Positions 32,820-42,209 of a DNA stretch of 64,000 bases are shown here, piece by piece. The stretch is from a virus: positions 62,001-126,000 of IMG/VR virus record IMGVR_UViG_3300008963_000727. The stretch is one strand, 5' to 3'. The notes below the pieces were generated by a model. The model was not told the origin of the DNA, made no database searches, and saw nothing but the letters and a program-made list of their open reading frames with translations. A program made the position numbers and the translations under genes. Within the stretch, counting starts at the first letter, position 1. The number at the start of each line of letters is the position of its first letter.

Positions 32820-33617
32820 GTGAAAGATTATTATTCTGTTCTCGGTGTAAGTCGCTCAGCATCAGATGATGAAATTAAATCATCTTATAGAAAATTAGCC
32901 AGAAAATATCACCCAGATCGCGGTGGTGATACCGCAAAGTTTCAAGAAATACAAGAAGCCTATTCAATATTGGGTGATCCAGACAAAAGACGGCAATATG
33001 ATAATCCCAGAAAATCTGGCGTTCATTATGGTGACTTTGGTGATTTTAGCGACATAGATCCACAAGACATTTTTGATATGTTTGGTGTTCATGTTCATAG
33101 ACGTGGGAACGCAAGAAGACAATCCGCTGTAACAATGTCACTCTGGATAACTTTAGAAGATGTTGCACGGGCTGATAGAAAAATACTTTCTGTAAATAAT
33201 GGCAGACATAACGAGCACGTTGAAATTGACATCCCCCCAGCAATAGATGATGGTTCATCAGTAAGATACCCAAAATTAATCAAAGGCGAAAGAGATTTAA
33301 TTGTTAATTTTAAAATCATGCCAGACAAAAAATGGGAGAGGCACGGACTCGATTTATTAACCGAAAAATCAGTTAATGTTTGGGATTTAATATTAGGCAC
33401 ATCAATTACGGTTGAAACCATACTTAATTCACAGATAAAACTCACAATACCTGCTGAGACACAACCAAACACAATGATGAGAATTAATAAACACGGATTA
33501 AAAGACCGTAATGAAAAAACAGGTGATATGTTTGTTCGGATAAATGCTTATATTCCAAAAAACATTCCTGATTCTTTAAAACAAACAATTGAAGATTACC
33601 GAGGCAAAGAAAACTAA
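32820..33617 (+). CDS. DnaJ-like co-chaperone (type II)
   Basis: A 265-residue protein with a GTG start. The J domain (residues 1-65) carries the HPD motif at 31-33 (KYHPDRGG). A short Gly/Phe/Asp region ([19 protein letters not shown]) follows, then C-terminal substrate domains with [18 protein letters not shown]. The Cys-rich zinc fingers of classical DnaJ are missing, so it is CbpA/type II-like. It could direct host DnaK towards phage proteins. It precedes the ClpA-like gene, forming a chaperone pair. Confidence 0.88.
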   Translation: MKDYYSVLGVSRSASDDEIKSSYRKLARKYHPDRGGDTAKFQEIQEAYSILGDPDKRRQYDNPRKSGVHYGDFGDFSDIDPQDIFDMFGVHVHRRGNARRQSAVTMSLWITLEDVARADRKILSVNNGRHNEHVEIDIPPAIDDGSSVRYPKLIKGERDLIVNFKIMPDKKWERHGLDLLTEKSVNVWDLILGTSITVETILNSQIKLTIPAETQPNTMMRINKHGLKDRNEKTGDMFVRINAYIPKNIPDSLKQTIEDYRGKEN

Positions 33618-33690
33618 ATATTTTTAGTTATCCAGAATCGCGAAATGTCAGCCGACATCATACAATTTTAAACAACAAAGTAGAGATATT

Positions 33691-35976
33691 ATGCAAAATA
33701 ACCAAGAAATAGAACAGATAATTGAACAGGCTACCCGAATCGCAAAAGAGAAAAGTCATGAGTATGTGCTGCTTGAACATTTGCTTCTGGCATTAATGAG
33801 ACACACACCATTTAGAAATGTCATTGACAAATTTGGCGTGGATTCTGCAGCAATGGATGCTGAGGTTGAGGCATATGTTGATAGTCAAATTGGGATAACA
33901 ATAACAAGTCAAAAAACGGTTGAGCCTGTCAAAACCCATGCGTTAGAAAGAGTTTTTAACCGGGCACTGACGCAAGTTCTTTTTACTGGGCGTCGCAAGG
34001 TCACAACTGGTGATCTTTATCTAGCAATAATGTCTGAAACAAACAGTCATGCACAATACTTTCTACTAAAATATGGAATTGCCAAAGAAGAATTTGTTGA
34101 GTTTTGGCAGACACATTATCGTAAAGCAGACTTCAAACTTAATGAAGAACAAGCAGAAGAAATCCTTGCTGAACATTGCACCAACTTAACTGAGATGGCT
34201 GCTAATGACCAAATTGAACCAATGATCGGCAGAAGTGAAGAACTTGAAGAAATGGTTGAAGTTCTGGCTCGTAAGTTTAAAAGTAATGTTCTAATGGTAG
34301 GTGATGCTGGTGTTGGAAAGACCGCAATTGTTGATGGACTAGCACAGCGTATAATTGACGAAGAAGTGCCTAGATTCCTTAAAGACCATACTGTGTGGAG
34401 TCTTGAGATAGGAAGCTTACTTGCTGGTTGTAAGCATCGTGGAGAATTTGAAGAAAAGTTAAAGAATATTATTTCTGCTCTTGAAGCAAGAAAAACTGCA
34501 ATTCTTTTTATTGACGAGGCACACACAATGAAAGGAGCAGGTGCAGGAAGTTCTAGTAGTCTAGACTTTGCAAATATGCTTAAGCCAGCTATTACACGCG
34601 GATCTTTTAAGGTTATTGCTTCTACAACGTGGGAGGAATTTTATGAGAGTTTTGAAAAGGACAGAGCACTTATGCGTCGGTTCCACCGCGTATCAATAGA
34701 TGAACCAAGTGACGAGACTACTAAAAAGATACTAGTAGGATTAAGCCCAAGATTAGAATATTTCCATGATGTTGAAATAGAAACTGATGCAATTGAGTCT
34801 GCAGTTCGTCTAAGTGCAAGATATATTCATGATCGTAAGAATCCTGACAAGAGCATTGATTTAATTGATGGTGCGTGTGCAAGAGAACGTGCTAAAGACA
34901 ACAAAGCGTATAAAGTATCTCAACAAGATATTGAAAATCAATTATCCAAGGCGGCAGGAATTCCGGTTGATCATCTTCAAGAAAAACACAATGAGAAGAT
35001 TAGAAACCTTGAAAGTACAATTAAAACAAAACTATACGGGCAAGATGAAGCAGTTGATACCGTTCTAGAAAGAATTTATGTGAATTTTGCTGGATTGGGT
35101 TCTCCGACACGTCCAATTGCAAGTTTTGTTTTCTTAGGTCCAACGGGAACCGGCAAGACAGAGTTGGCACGATTGTTGTCAGAAAATCTTGATATGCCAC
35201 TTATGAAATATGATATGAGTGAGTACCAAGAAAAACATACTGTTTCTGGCTTGATTGGTGCACCTCCGGGATATGTTGGATTTGAAGATAGTAATCTAGG
35301 CGGTGGTCGTTTAATTTCTGATGTAAGCAAAAATCCTTATTCGGTATTACTTTTTGATGAGGTTGAAAAAGCACACCCTGATGTTACCAACATTTTCTTA
35401 CAGATGCTTGATGAAGGGAAAATAACTGGGTCAAATGGAAAGCAAGTTGATGTTAGAAATTGCATTGTTATTATGACATCCAATCTTGGCTCAACAGAAA
35501 ACGAGAAGAACAACATTGGCTTTGGCAAGAGTCTAGAGCGTAGTGGCGAAGAAGACAAGGCAATGCGAGAATTCTTTAAGCCAGAGTTGAGAAACCGCAT
35601 TGATGCTACCTGTAAGTTTGCCAAACTTGATACACTTTCAATCAAGAAGATTGTTGTCAAATTTATTGATGAATTAAAAGCATCACTTGAAGATAAAAAT
35701 ATTAAGTTTAATTTATCAGAAGCGGTAATAGATCGCCTTGCTGAAGATGGCTATGATCCTAAGATGGGTGCACGACCATTGTCTAGAAAAATTGACGAAA
35801 TGATTTCAGTTCCGCTAGGTCGCCGTATATTATTTGATAATCTTTCTGATTGCATTGTTCGTGCTGACCTTGTTGATGATGAAGTAAAATTTGACATTGA
35901 AAATATTGCCAATCCTAGAATTAGTGAGTCTGGTCATGTTGTGTTAGATGATGAAGATACAACAGAAATCAACTAA
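33691..35976 (+). CDS. clpA: ClpA-like AAA+ unfoldase
   Basis: A 761-residue double-AAA+ protein, ClpA-sized (E. coli ClpA 758). It has the N-terminal Clp-N repeats (about 1-140), D1 with Walker A GDAGVGKTA (Lys210) and FIDEAH, and D2 with GPTGTGKTE (Lys489), LFDEVEKAH and the C-terminal GARPLSR. No ClpB-type middle coiled coil is present. The D2 loop contains Ile609-Gly-Phe611, equivalent to the IGL/IGF loop that docks ClpA and ClpX on ClpP. So it could use host ClpP to degrade chosen proteins. No phage ClpP or ClpS is seen in the window. Confidence 0.92.
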   Translation: MQNNQEIEQIIEQATRIAKEKSHEYVLLEHLLLALMRHTPFRNVIDKFGVDSAAMDAEVEAYVDSQIGITITSQKTVEPVKTHALERVFNRALTQVLFTGRRKVTTGDLYLAIMSETNSHAQYFLLKYGIAKEEFVEFWQTHYRKADFKLNEEQAEEILAEHCTNLTEMAANDQIEPMIGRSEELEEMVEVLARKFKSNVLMVGDAGVGKTAIVDGLAQRIIDEEVPRFLKDHTVWSLEIGSLLAGCKHRGEFEEKLKNIISALEARKTAILFIDEAHTMKGAGAGSSSSLDFANMLKPAITRGSFKVIASTTWEEFYESFEKDRALMRRFHRVSIDEPSDETTKKILVGLSPRLEYFHDVEIETDAIESAVRLSARYIHDRKNPDKSIDLIDGACARERAKDNKAYKVSQQDIENQLSKAAGIPVDHLQEKHNEKIRNLESTIKTKLYGQDEAVDTVLERIYVNFAGLGSPTRPIASFVFLGPTGTGKTELARLLSENLDMPLMKYDMSEYQEKHTVSGLIGAPPGYVGFEDSNLGGGRLISDVSKNPYSVLLFDEVEKAHPDVTNIFLQMLDEGKITGSNGKQVDVRNCIVIMTSNLGSTENEKNNIGFGKSLERSGEEDKAMREFFKPELRNRIDATCKFAKLDTLSIKKIVVKFIDELKASLEDKNIKFNLSEAVIDRLAEDGYDPKMGARPLSRKIDEMISVPLGRRILFDNLSDCIVRADLVDDEVKFDIENIANPRISESGHVVLDDEDTTEIN

Positions 35977-36715
35977 TCGTCTTTTCTTTAACCAATACCG
36001 GTTCAGTGTCACTCTAAGCACTGCCGGTATTGGATTGCTTCGTCACCGGAGTCATGAAACCATAGACCGGATTATTGAAAAAAATAATAAATGTATTAAA
36101 AATGCAGAGGAAACAAGTACCTACACAGGAGGGATTCGTCCTATAGGAGGTATTAGTACTATTTTTGATAGTTTTGCAGTAACTGAAACAAAAACACTGC
36201 ACGAGATATTAGATTTTATTACAGAAGAACCAGATACACGCCTTGTACACGCTGGTTGGCTCATAGCAAGATTATATTTTAATGATATTTCAATAGTTGA
36301 TAAGTTAAAAAAGATTAACAATCTACACCTTTCAAATTTAACTGAAAGAATCATTGACCATCCTGTTAATTCTATTGTATTAAAAAATTCTGATTTTAAA
36401 TTTAGAAGCTATTTGTCGCAAACAAAATCTTTTGATTACACTTTAGAAAGTAACATAAGAGCATTTTTAGAGACACAACCGCCTGAAGATTTTAAGCCTA
36501 GTCCATTATTAAAAAAATGGATTAATAATAAAAAGTTGTCAGATAACACTCAGCAACAACAGGTTATGATTTTTAGTAGAATATTCTATCCCAGACCGTC
36601 AATTATTGAGGATCAAATGTTTTTAGACCACAACAATAAATCAATAATTAGTATGATGAATTTAATTCGCCCCGGCACAATTCGTAAGACAGTAGATATA
36701 ATAGTAGATAAATAA
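35948..36715 (+). CDS. hypothetical phage protein (255 aa)
   Basis: An unrecognised 255-residue protein overlapping the clpA end by 29 nt. It has no membrane helix; it contains TYTGGIRPIGGISTIFDSFA and several Lys/Asn-rich helices. The ATGATG start leaves a choice of 35948 or 35951. The overlap implies translation coupled to clpA. Confidence 0.6.
   Translation: MMKIQQKSTNRLFFNQYRFSVTLSTAGIGLLRHRSHETIDRIIEKNNKCIKNAEETSTYTGGIRPIGGISTIFDSFAVTETKTLHEILDFITEEPDTRLVHAGWLIARLYFNDISIVDKLKKINNLHLSNLTERIIDHPVNSIVLKNSDFKFRSYLSQTKSFDYTLESNIRAFLETQPPEDFKPSPLLKKWINNKKLSDNTQQQQVMIFSRIFYPRPSIIEDQMFLDHNNKSIISMMNLIRPGTIRKTVDIIVDK
36708..36714 (+). promoter_or_regulatory. T4-type late promoter motif
   Basis: ATAAATA overlaps the end of the preceding gene and ends exactly 5 nt (ATACT) before the ATG at 36720, the same 12-nt string as at 51072-51083. 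No ribosome binding site. Confidence 0.7.
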
Positions 36716-36719
36716 TACT

Positions 36720-36893
36720 ATGGCTAAAATACAAGAACAGAAATTAACAATTAAAATAAGCAAGTTAATCAAGGATACTGATCCCGAAAACTCTGAACTA
36801 CTTGGTAGCGAAGATATTCAAAGTCTTGAGGCTGTTATTCGTGAATTAACTGAACAAGGCGTTTTAATTGAAATTGAAAAAGATCAAGAATGA
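36720..36893 (+). CDS. hypothetical protein (57 aa)
   Basis: A 57-residue gene between the 35948 and 36890 genes. The product begins MAKIQEQKLTIKISKLIKDT and ends ELTEQGVLIEIEKDQE; it looks like a small alpha/beta fold. The stop overlaps the next ATG (ATGA). The position right after a late motif makes it a probable first cistron of a late operon. Confidence 0.6.
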   Translation: MAKIQEQKLTIKISKLIKDTDPENSELLGSEDIQSLEAVIRELTEQGVLIEIEKDQE

Positions 36894-37255
36894 GTATCAA
36901 TAATTTTAAGTTGATATCAGAAACTGTTTATGGTACCGCTGTTGAAAATTATGATGGCGTGTCTAATCAGTTTAATGGTGTTCCACAAAAAGCAGCCGGT
37001 TATTACCACGGTCGGAAAGCACTGCAAACTGTATCTGCTTCTTTTGACAACTTCACGGGACAAGTAATCATACAAGGCACTCTTGAAGATTATCCAGAAA
37101 CTGACAATTGGGTTGATTTAAGAACTATTGGGGAAACTGATAGCACGCCTGTAAATAACACAAGCAGTACTATAGTAGGAAATTTTGTCTGGTTACGGGC
37201 AACAGTATCTGGCTTTACTGGTGGGTCAATCCTCTCTATTGACTTAACTTACTAA
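36890..37255 (+). CDS. virion-type beta protein (121 aa)
   Basis: A 121-residue Ser/Thr/Gly-rich protein with alternating strands: QKAAGYYHGRKALQTVSASF, GQVIIQGTLEDYP, FVWLRATVSGFTGGSILSID. I recognise this as a type of protein seen near tail genes of T4-like marine phages. It is probably a beta-sandwich decoration or fibre-associated protein; the exact role is unknown. Confidence 0.6.
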   Translation: MSINNFKLISETVYGTAVENYDGVSNQFNGVPQKAAGYYHGRKALQTVSASFDNFTGQVIIQGTLEDYPETDNWVDLRTIGETDSTPVNNTSSTIVGNFVWLRATVSGFTGGSILSIDLTY

Positions 37256-37259
37256 TATT

Positions 37260-37694
37260 ATGACTGAACTTACCGATATAACATTCACGGCAAAATCCAC
37301 CAACAAACCACTTGAATTAGAAGTAAAATTTGATTCTGAGGGGGTATTTAATCAAAGTATTGATAACACTGGTCATCCAGTAAAAATCAGTATTGATGAT
37401 GAAGTAGAAGGTTCTCACACATTAGAATTCATAATGAAAGGCAAAACTATTGATCACACAACTGTAGATGATGATGGAAATATTTTGGAAGATTCCGAAT
37501 TAGTATTTTCTGATATTGAGGTTGATGGAATAAACATTGAAGAATTATTTTGGTTTCAAGCAGAATATTCTCATGATTTTAATGGCACCGGTGAATTGAC
37601 GGTTGAAAATTTTTATGGTTCAATGGGTTGCAACGGAACAATCAAGATTGATATCACTACACCCATCTATTTGTGGTTGCTTGAGAATCTTTAA
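37260..37694 (+). CDS. virion-type beta protein (144 aa)
   Basis: A 144-residue acidic beta-rich protein: PLELEVKFDSEGVFNQSID, HTLEFIMKGKTIDHTTVDDD, and a C-terminal YSHDFNGTGELTVENFYGSM and GTIKIDITTPIYLWLLENL. The look is that of a small carbohydrate-binding-type sandwich. It follows the 36890 gene by 4 nt in the same late unit. Confidence 0.55.
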   Translation: MTELTDITFTAKSTNKPLELEVKFDSEGVFNQSIDNTGHPVKISIDDEVEGSHTLEFIMKGKTIDHTTVDDDGNILEDSELVFSDIEVDGINIEELFWFQAEYSHDFNGTGELTVENFYGSMGCNGTIKIDITTPIYLWLLENL

Positions 37695-37720
37695 AACAAT
37701 AGATGCAGTTTAATTGATTG

Positions 37721-38893
37721 ATGCCTATGTTTTCTACTTTAAAACAAAAATATAAAAGAAGGTTTGAACTTTTTAAACAAACAAATCATTTTTGTAGTGT
37801 TCCATGGAATTTACTCTATGTTAACATGACAGGGGAAATATACTCGTGTACAAACGGCAATTACCAACTAGGTGATTTGAAAACAAATTCTATGGAAGAA
37901 ATTATCGGCAATGCAGAAAGAAAAAAAATCAAAGAATACATCATTAAAGACAAAAAGACGAAAAATTGTAAGAATTGTTTAAAATTAGAAAATCTTCAAG
38001 AAAGTAAAAAATACAATCATTTGCGGGGAATGTATAACAATCTCTTTAAAAAAAATGATATAGACTATGATGATACAAACTCTTTCACTTTGGGTGGATT
38101 AGATTTACACTGGAGCAGTGTATGTAATTTAAAATGTGTTACTTGCTGGGCTGGACAAAGTAGCCTTATAGCAAAAGAGCAAGGGCTTCCAGTTCAACAT
38201 ACTCCACCAGAAGCCGCTGCAAAATTAATTGACTGGGTTGAAAATAATCAAGATAATTTAAGAGAAGTATATTTGAGTGGTGGCGAACCCACATATATTA
38301 ATTATAACTTAGATCTTCTAAAGAAATTGGAAAAACGTCCAGACTTGCTTATTAGAGTAAATTCTAATATGATGTGGGAAAAAAATAATAAAATTTTATC
38401 AGAAATATTAAAGTTCCCAAATGTATTATTCACGTGTAGTGCAGATTCAATAGATAAAAAATTTGAGTACATAAGACGTGGGGCCAAATGGGATAAATTT
38501 GTTGATAACATAAATTTTTTGCAATCACAAAAAAATGTAAAAGTAAGAATAAATTTAGTATTTTTTGTCTTGAACGGAACTTCTATTACTGATATAATAG
38601 ATTTTTTCCATGACAATATAGGCGTAAGAGATTTTACAATTAATCAGTGTCAGATGGGTCATACTTACTTGAGATGTAGAAATTTACCAGATGAAAGCAA
38701 AAAAAAGGCTAAAGAAAATCTTTTAGCGGCAAAAGAAAAATATTCACATGATTTGAATTTGGTAGGGCAATTTACTAATTGCTTAAATGAGTTAGAAAAC
38801 GACAAATCTGAAAATTATAACAATTATTTAAATCATATTGATAACATAGCTGGGTCTAATTGGAAAAATGTGTTCTGGGATCTATCTCTATGA
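37721..38893 (+). CDS. radical SAM protein with N-terminal SPASM/twitch-like Cys cluster
   Basis: A 390-residue protein. Cys135, Cys139 and Cys142 (VCNLKCVTCWAG) bind the radical SAM cluster and YLSGGEPTYI is the GGEP motif. The N-terminal part has Cys25, Cys43, Cys83 and Cys86 in a NMTGEIYSCTNG setting, like the protein at 8471, so the two are related. The ATG at 37721 is used. The SDR-like gene follows with an ATGA overlap, suggesting the two act on one substrate. Substrate unknown. Confidence 0.82.
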   Translation: MPMFSTLKQKYKRRFELFKQTNHFCSVPWNLLYVNMTGEIYSCTNGNYQLGDLKTNSMEEIIGNAERKKIKEYIIKDKKTKNCKNCLKLENLQESKKYNHLRGMYNNLFKKNDIDYDDTNSFTLGGLDLHWSSVCNLKCVTCWAGQSSLIAKEQGLPVQHTPPEAAAKLIDWVENNQDNLREVYLSGGEPTYINYNLDLLKKLEKRPDLLIRVNSNMMWEKNNKILSEILKFPNVLFTCSADSIDKKFEYIRRGAKWDKFVDNINFLQSQKNVKVRINLVFFVLNGTSITDIIDFFHDNIGVRDFTINQCQMGHTYLRCRNLPDESKKKAKENLLAAKEKYSHDLNLVGQFTNCLNELENDKSENYNNYLNHIDNIAGSNWKNVFWDLSL

Positions 38894-39516
38894 GAAAAAA
38901 TGCATTAGTATTTGGTTGCGGAAACAAAAATGGAAAATCTATAATTGATGTATTGCTTGAAAACAACTTTAATGTTACCAATATTGGACAGAATCCACAT
39001 ACATCTTCACATGTAAAAAATATTAATATTTCATGGAAAGATTTGAATATTAAAAAAATACATGATATTTGTTTAATCGATGACCCGATTCATTTTCTAT
39101 TTTTCAATCAGAATAGTAGTAGCCTTTCTATAGACGATTTTGCCACTAACAACTACAGAAAATTAACTCACTGGAAAAGAATTAAAGATTGGTCCAACAG
39201 TCTTTGGCTTAGTTGTCAACTTCCATATATTACTATTCATAACCTAGAAAAAAACTTATCAAAAGATTCAACTGTCGGATGCATGGTTAGCAGTTATATA
39301 GATTATAATAAAGTAGGAACTGAAAATCATCCTGATTATAGTTCGTTTAAATATTTCAACTATTTGTCAATGAAATGTTTTGGAGAAAAAAATAATTTCA
39401 AGACTTTTGGAATTCAACCAGATTTTAGCATTGAAAACTCTGAAACTGCATTGAGAAATATAATTAATGAAATCTTGGTTAATCAAAAAAACAATTTTGA
39501 ATTATATAAATTTTGA
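38890..39516 (+). CDS. SDR/Rossmann-like NAD(P)-binding protein
   Basis: A 208-residue protein starting MRKNALVFGCGNKNGKSIID, a beta-alpha-beta opening with GxxxxxGxS-like glycines, then NVTNIGQNPH at the end of strand 2, resembling a short-chain dehydrogenase or epimerase. A clear YxxxK catalytic pair is not obvious, though YFNYLSMK near residue 158-165 is a candidate. It is coupled to the radical SAM gene at 37721. Confidence 0.5.
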   Translation: MRKNALVFGCGNKNGKSIIDVLLENNFNVTNIGQNPHTSSHVKNINISWKDLNIKKIHDICLIDDPIHFLFFNQNSSSLSIDDFATNNYRKLTHWKRIKDWSNSLWLSCQLPYITIHNLEKNLSKDSTVGCMVSSYIDYNKVGTENHPDYSSFKYFNYLSMKCFGEKNNFKTFGIQPDFSIENSETALRNIINEILVNQKNNFELYKF

Positions 39517-39548
39517 ATAATACATTGCCAGCCATAATATTGTGATAG

Positions 39549-39556
39549 TATAAATA
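39549..39556 (+). promoter_or_regulatory. T4-type late promoter, full TATAAATA
   Basis: TATAAATA matches the T4 late consensus completely and ends 6 nt before the ATG at 39563; no ribosome binding site in between. Confidence 0.75.
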
Positions 39557-39562
39557 TTATAC

Positions 39563-41185
39563 ATGAAACAGCTTGTTATCATTCCCGGTGGATTTCATCC
39601 ATTTCATAAAGGCCACAAAAGTCTTTACGATGCAGCACTAAAAGCATTTCCACAAGCTGATATTTACATTGCTGCTACTGCAGATACATCAACTCGTCCG
39701 TTTCCGTTTGAATTAAAGAAAAAGTTAGCACAATTGGGAGGTATTCCAAAAGAGAGATTTGTTGAAGTTAAATCTCCGTTCAGGCCACAAGAAATCACAA
39801 AGCATTACGATCCACAAAACACTGCACTAATCTATGTGCGTAGTGAAAAAGATCGGGATACAAGCCCACAGCCTGACCAAACAAAAAAAGATGGCGAACC
39901 GTCGTATCTACAATCAATACACGGTCTAAAAAAAAGTGAGTTACAACCACTAAGCACACACGGCTATATGGCATATCTGCCTACTATAACATTTGGATCG
40001 GCGGATATGACATCCAGTACAGAGATTCGGAATAAGTGGCCAGAATACAGTGACGAACAAAAATCCGAATTAATTCAGACACTGTACCCAGTTACTACAA
40101 GAGATGATCGCTTAGAGAAGAAAGTCATACAGTTATTTGATCAAGTCCTTGGTTCAGAACAATTGTCAGAGAAGTGGAGTAAAAAATACAAAGATAGTAT
40201 TGATTGCTCTAATCCCAAAGGATTTTCACAACGAGCACATTGTCAGGGCAAAAAGAAAAAACAAAATGAAGATGTAGAACATTTTCCTAATGATAATTTA
40301 GAGTATATTGGTAATTGCACAGAAGATGAATGTATTGATGAAATATTTGGAGATGTGAATGAATTTGCTCGTTTAGTGGATGAATACGGCGATGAATTTG
40401 AAATTAAAGATTTAGTTGTAAAATATGATGAAGATCAAGATATACACCATTTTTATTGGAAGAATATATCAGAAAACTTAACCCATAGTTTTAAAATTAA
40501 AAAAAAGAAACAAAACAAAAGTTCTGTCATGGAAGCACTCAAGCCTGTGTTAAAGGATGCAGTAACTGAATTCAAAAATGGTAATACAGAAAATCTTGGA
40601 GAATTTTTTTCTGATTGGGATAAAATGAATGCCATCGTTAGTGAGTTAAGAAAAACAACAAAATTCTCAGAGGATGAATCAGGATCTTACCCTGATTACA
40701 TTAGCGAGAAATCAAGTGATTCTGAAGTAATTCAAGAAATATTTGACAAGCCAGCAGAAATTGAAAAAACAAACGACGAAGAAAGTTTTGTTAGGTATGA
40801 TGGCTTTGTTTCTGGCGAACAAATTGTTGTTTTTATGAAAGAATTAGAATTTGCAGACAATCTTTGGAGAATAGAGTTTAGAGTTGGCGGCAGACAAGAT
40901 GCCAGAGGGGATAAATCAGGTGATGAAATCTCTATATTCTCAACTGTATTCTCTGCTATCAAACAATTTGTAGAAGAGCGTAACCCAGCAACACTGGTCT
41001 TCACTGCAGTAAAAGAAGAATTCGGGCAAGCGACAAATAGAGCAAATCTTTATAAAAGAATGATTGACAGATTTGCAAACAAATATGGGTATGTGGATCA
41101 AGTTATAGATAAACCAAATGATTCAGTTTTTGTTTTGAAAAGAGCAGATACAGTTCTTCATAACACTGGAAAACCCGCCGAATAA
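39563..41185 (+). CDS. cytidylyltransferase-like nucleotidyltransferase with C-terminal extensions
   Basis: A 540-residue late protein. Residues 1-180 are an HIGH-type nucleotidyltransferase: IIPGGFHPFHKGHKS has the HxGH site (His15-His18) and MTSSTEIRNKWP resembles the ISST-R motif. Around residues 201-230 lies L-S-E/KWSKKYKDSIDC and GFSQRAHCQGKKKK, a basic Cys-pair module. The remaining 300 residues are acidic and unrecognised. The modular build and late promoter suggest a virion protein that may be processed at L-x-E sites. Confidence 0.7.
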   Translation: MKQLVIIPGGFHPFHKGHKSLYDAALKAFPQADIYIAATADTSTRPFPFELKKKLAQLGGIPKERFVEVKSPFRPQEITKHYDPQNTALIYVRSEKDRDTSPQPDQTKKDGEPSYLQSIHGLKKSELQPLSTHGYMAYLPTITFGSADMTSSTEIRNKWPEYSDEQKSELIQTLYPVTTRDDRLEKKVIQLFDQVLGSEQLSEKWSKKYKDSIDCSNPKGFSQRAHCQGKKKKQNEDVEHFPNDNLEYIGNCTEDECIDEIFGDVNEFARLVDEYGDEFEIKDLVVKYDEDQDIHHFYWKNISENLTHSFKIKKKKQNKSSVMEALKPVLKDAVTEFKNGNTENLGEFFSDWDKMNAIVSELRKTTKFSEDESGSYPDYISEKSSDSEVIQEIFDKPAEIEKTNDEESFVRYDGFVSGEQIVVFMKELEFADNLWRIEFRVGGRQDARGDKSGDEISIFSTVFSAIKQFVEERNPATLVFTAVKEEFGQATNRANLYKRMIDRFANKYGYVDQVIDKPNDSVFVLKRADTVLHNTGKPAE

Positions 41186-41238
41186 AATATTTGTGATTCC
41201 CACCCGGGTTTAAATAGTCAAAACAAAAGAGGAAATAG

Positions 41239-42129
41239 ATGGCTGAACAACAGCAATATCAAATTCAAGTTAATACTGAACGATTAAAAAACTCTCGTGT
41301 TCATTTTTGTCTGCCTTGTTATGGAGGAATGCTCACTGAACAAACTTTTATGAGTTTTATTAAGTGGAGCAATACTGCAAAACAATTGGGAATTGAGTGG
41401 GCAATTGAGACAATGACCAATGAGAGTCTTATTAGTCGTGGTCGTAATACACTTACTGCAAAGTTTTTGAACAATACAGAAAGCACTCACTTAATGTTTA
41501 TAGACTCTGATATTGGCTGGGAACCTTGGCATGTATTGGCAATGCTTGACAGAGATGTTGATGTAATTGGTGGGCTTTATCCGATGAAGACTATGCCTAT
41601 CAAATGGGTTGTTAATGGCTTTGATGGTGCCGAACAAGGCGAAGATGGATTACAAGAAGTATCCAAAACCGGAACTGGTTTTATGCTAATCAAGCGTCAT
41701 GTATTTGAAGAAATGAAAGCACACCCTGCCGTCAAGCCCTTTAAGTCTGATATTGGTCTTGATCCAGAACTTGATAAGCATATGAGAACATATTTTGATA
41801 CTGCTGTCCGGGACAACAGATATTATTCTGAAGACTGGACATTCTGTGAAAACTGGAGAGATTTAGGTGGCAAAATCTGGGTTGATAAAAGAGTTATGTT
41901 GAGACATACGGGTTCATATGTATTTGATCAGAATGCCCAAAATGAATTATACAACGGTTATAAACAACAAATTCTGTCAGAAGCACAGGAAAAGGTTGTC
42001 GCTAACCCAGAAATAGTAGCATCTAGTGAGTCCAGTGATGTGGATGACAGCACAGAAAAAACAGAAACGCCCAAGGCTAATAGCAGCAAAAAGAAAACCA
42101 CAACAAAGAAAAAATCAACGACAAAATAA
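41239..42129 (+). CDS. GT-A type glycosyltransferase with Lys-rich tail
   Basis: A 296-residue protein. The GT-A fold is shown by RVHFCLPCYGGM, SRGRNTLTAKFL and HLMFIDSDIGWEPWH, where Asp89-x-Asp91 is the metal-binding DxD motif; DWTFCENWRDLGGKIW matches the acceptor-side ED motif. The last 45 residues are low-complexity Ser/Lys/Thr ending KKKTTTKKKSTTK, likely nucleic-acid or membrane associated. It uses a nucleotide sugar; the target is unknown. GAGGAA precedes the ATG, and a terminator follows. Confidence 0.8.
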   Translation: MAEQQQYQIQVNTERLKNSRVHFCLPCYGGMLTEQTFMSFIKWSNTAKQLGIEWAIETMTNESLISRGRNTLTAKFLNNTESTHLMFIDSDIGWEPWHVLAMLDRDVDVIGGLYPMKTMPIKWVVNGFDGAEQGEDGLQEVSKTGTGFMLIKRHVFEEMKAHPAVKPFKSDIGLDPELDKHMRTYFDTAVRDNRYYSEDWTFCENWRDLGGKIWVDKRVMLRHTGSYVFDQNAQNELYNGYKQQILSEAQEKVVANPEIVASSESSDVDDSTEKTETPKANSSKKKTTTKKKSTTK

Positions 42130-42164
42130 CTTACGATTAACTATAAATTATTCATCATTAAAAG

Positions 42165-42191
42165 AAAAGCCCATTCAGCGTGGGCTTTTTT
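42165..42191 (+). terminator. intrinsic terminator
   Basis: AAAAGCCCA (42165-42173) pairs with TGGGCTTTT (42181-42189) around a 7-nt loop, followed by T residues. The late motif of the next gene starts right after it. Confidence 0.9.
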
Positions 42192-42192
42192 A

Positions 42193-42199
42193 ATAAATA
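42193..42199 (+). promoter_or_regulatory. T4-type late promoter motif
   Basis: ATAAATA begins 2 nt after the terminator and ends 10 nt before the ATG at 42210. Terminator and promoter together insulate the next gene. Confidence 0.65.
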
Positions 42200-42209
42200 C
42201 CTTCAAATT

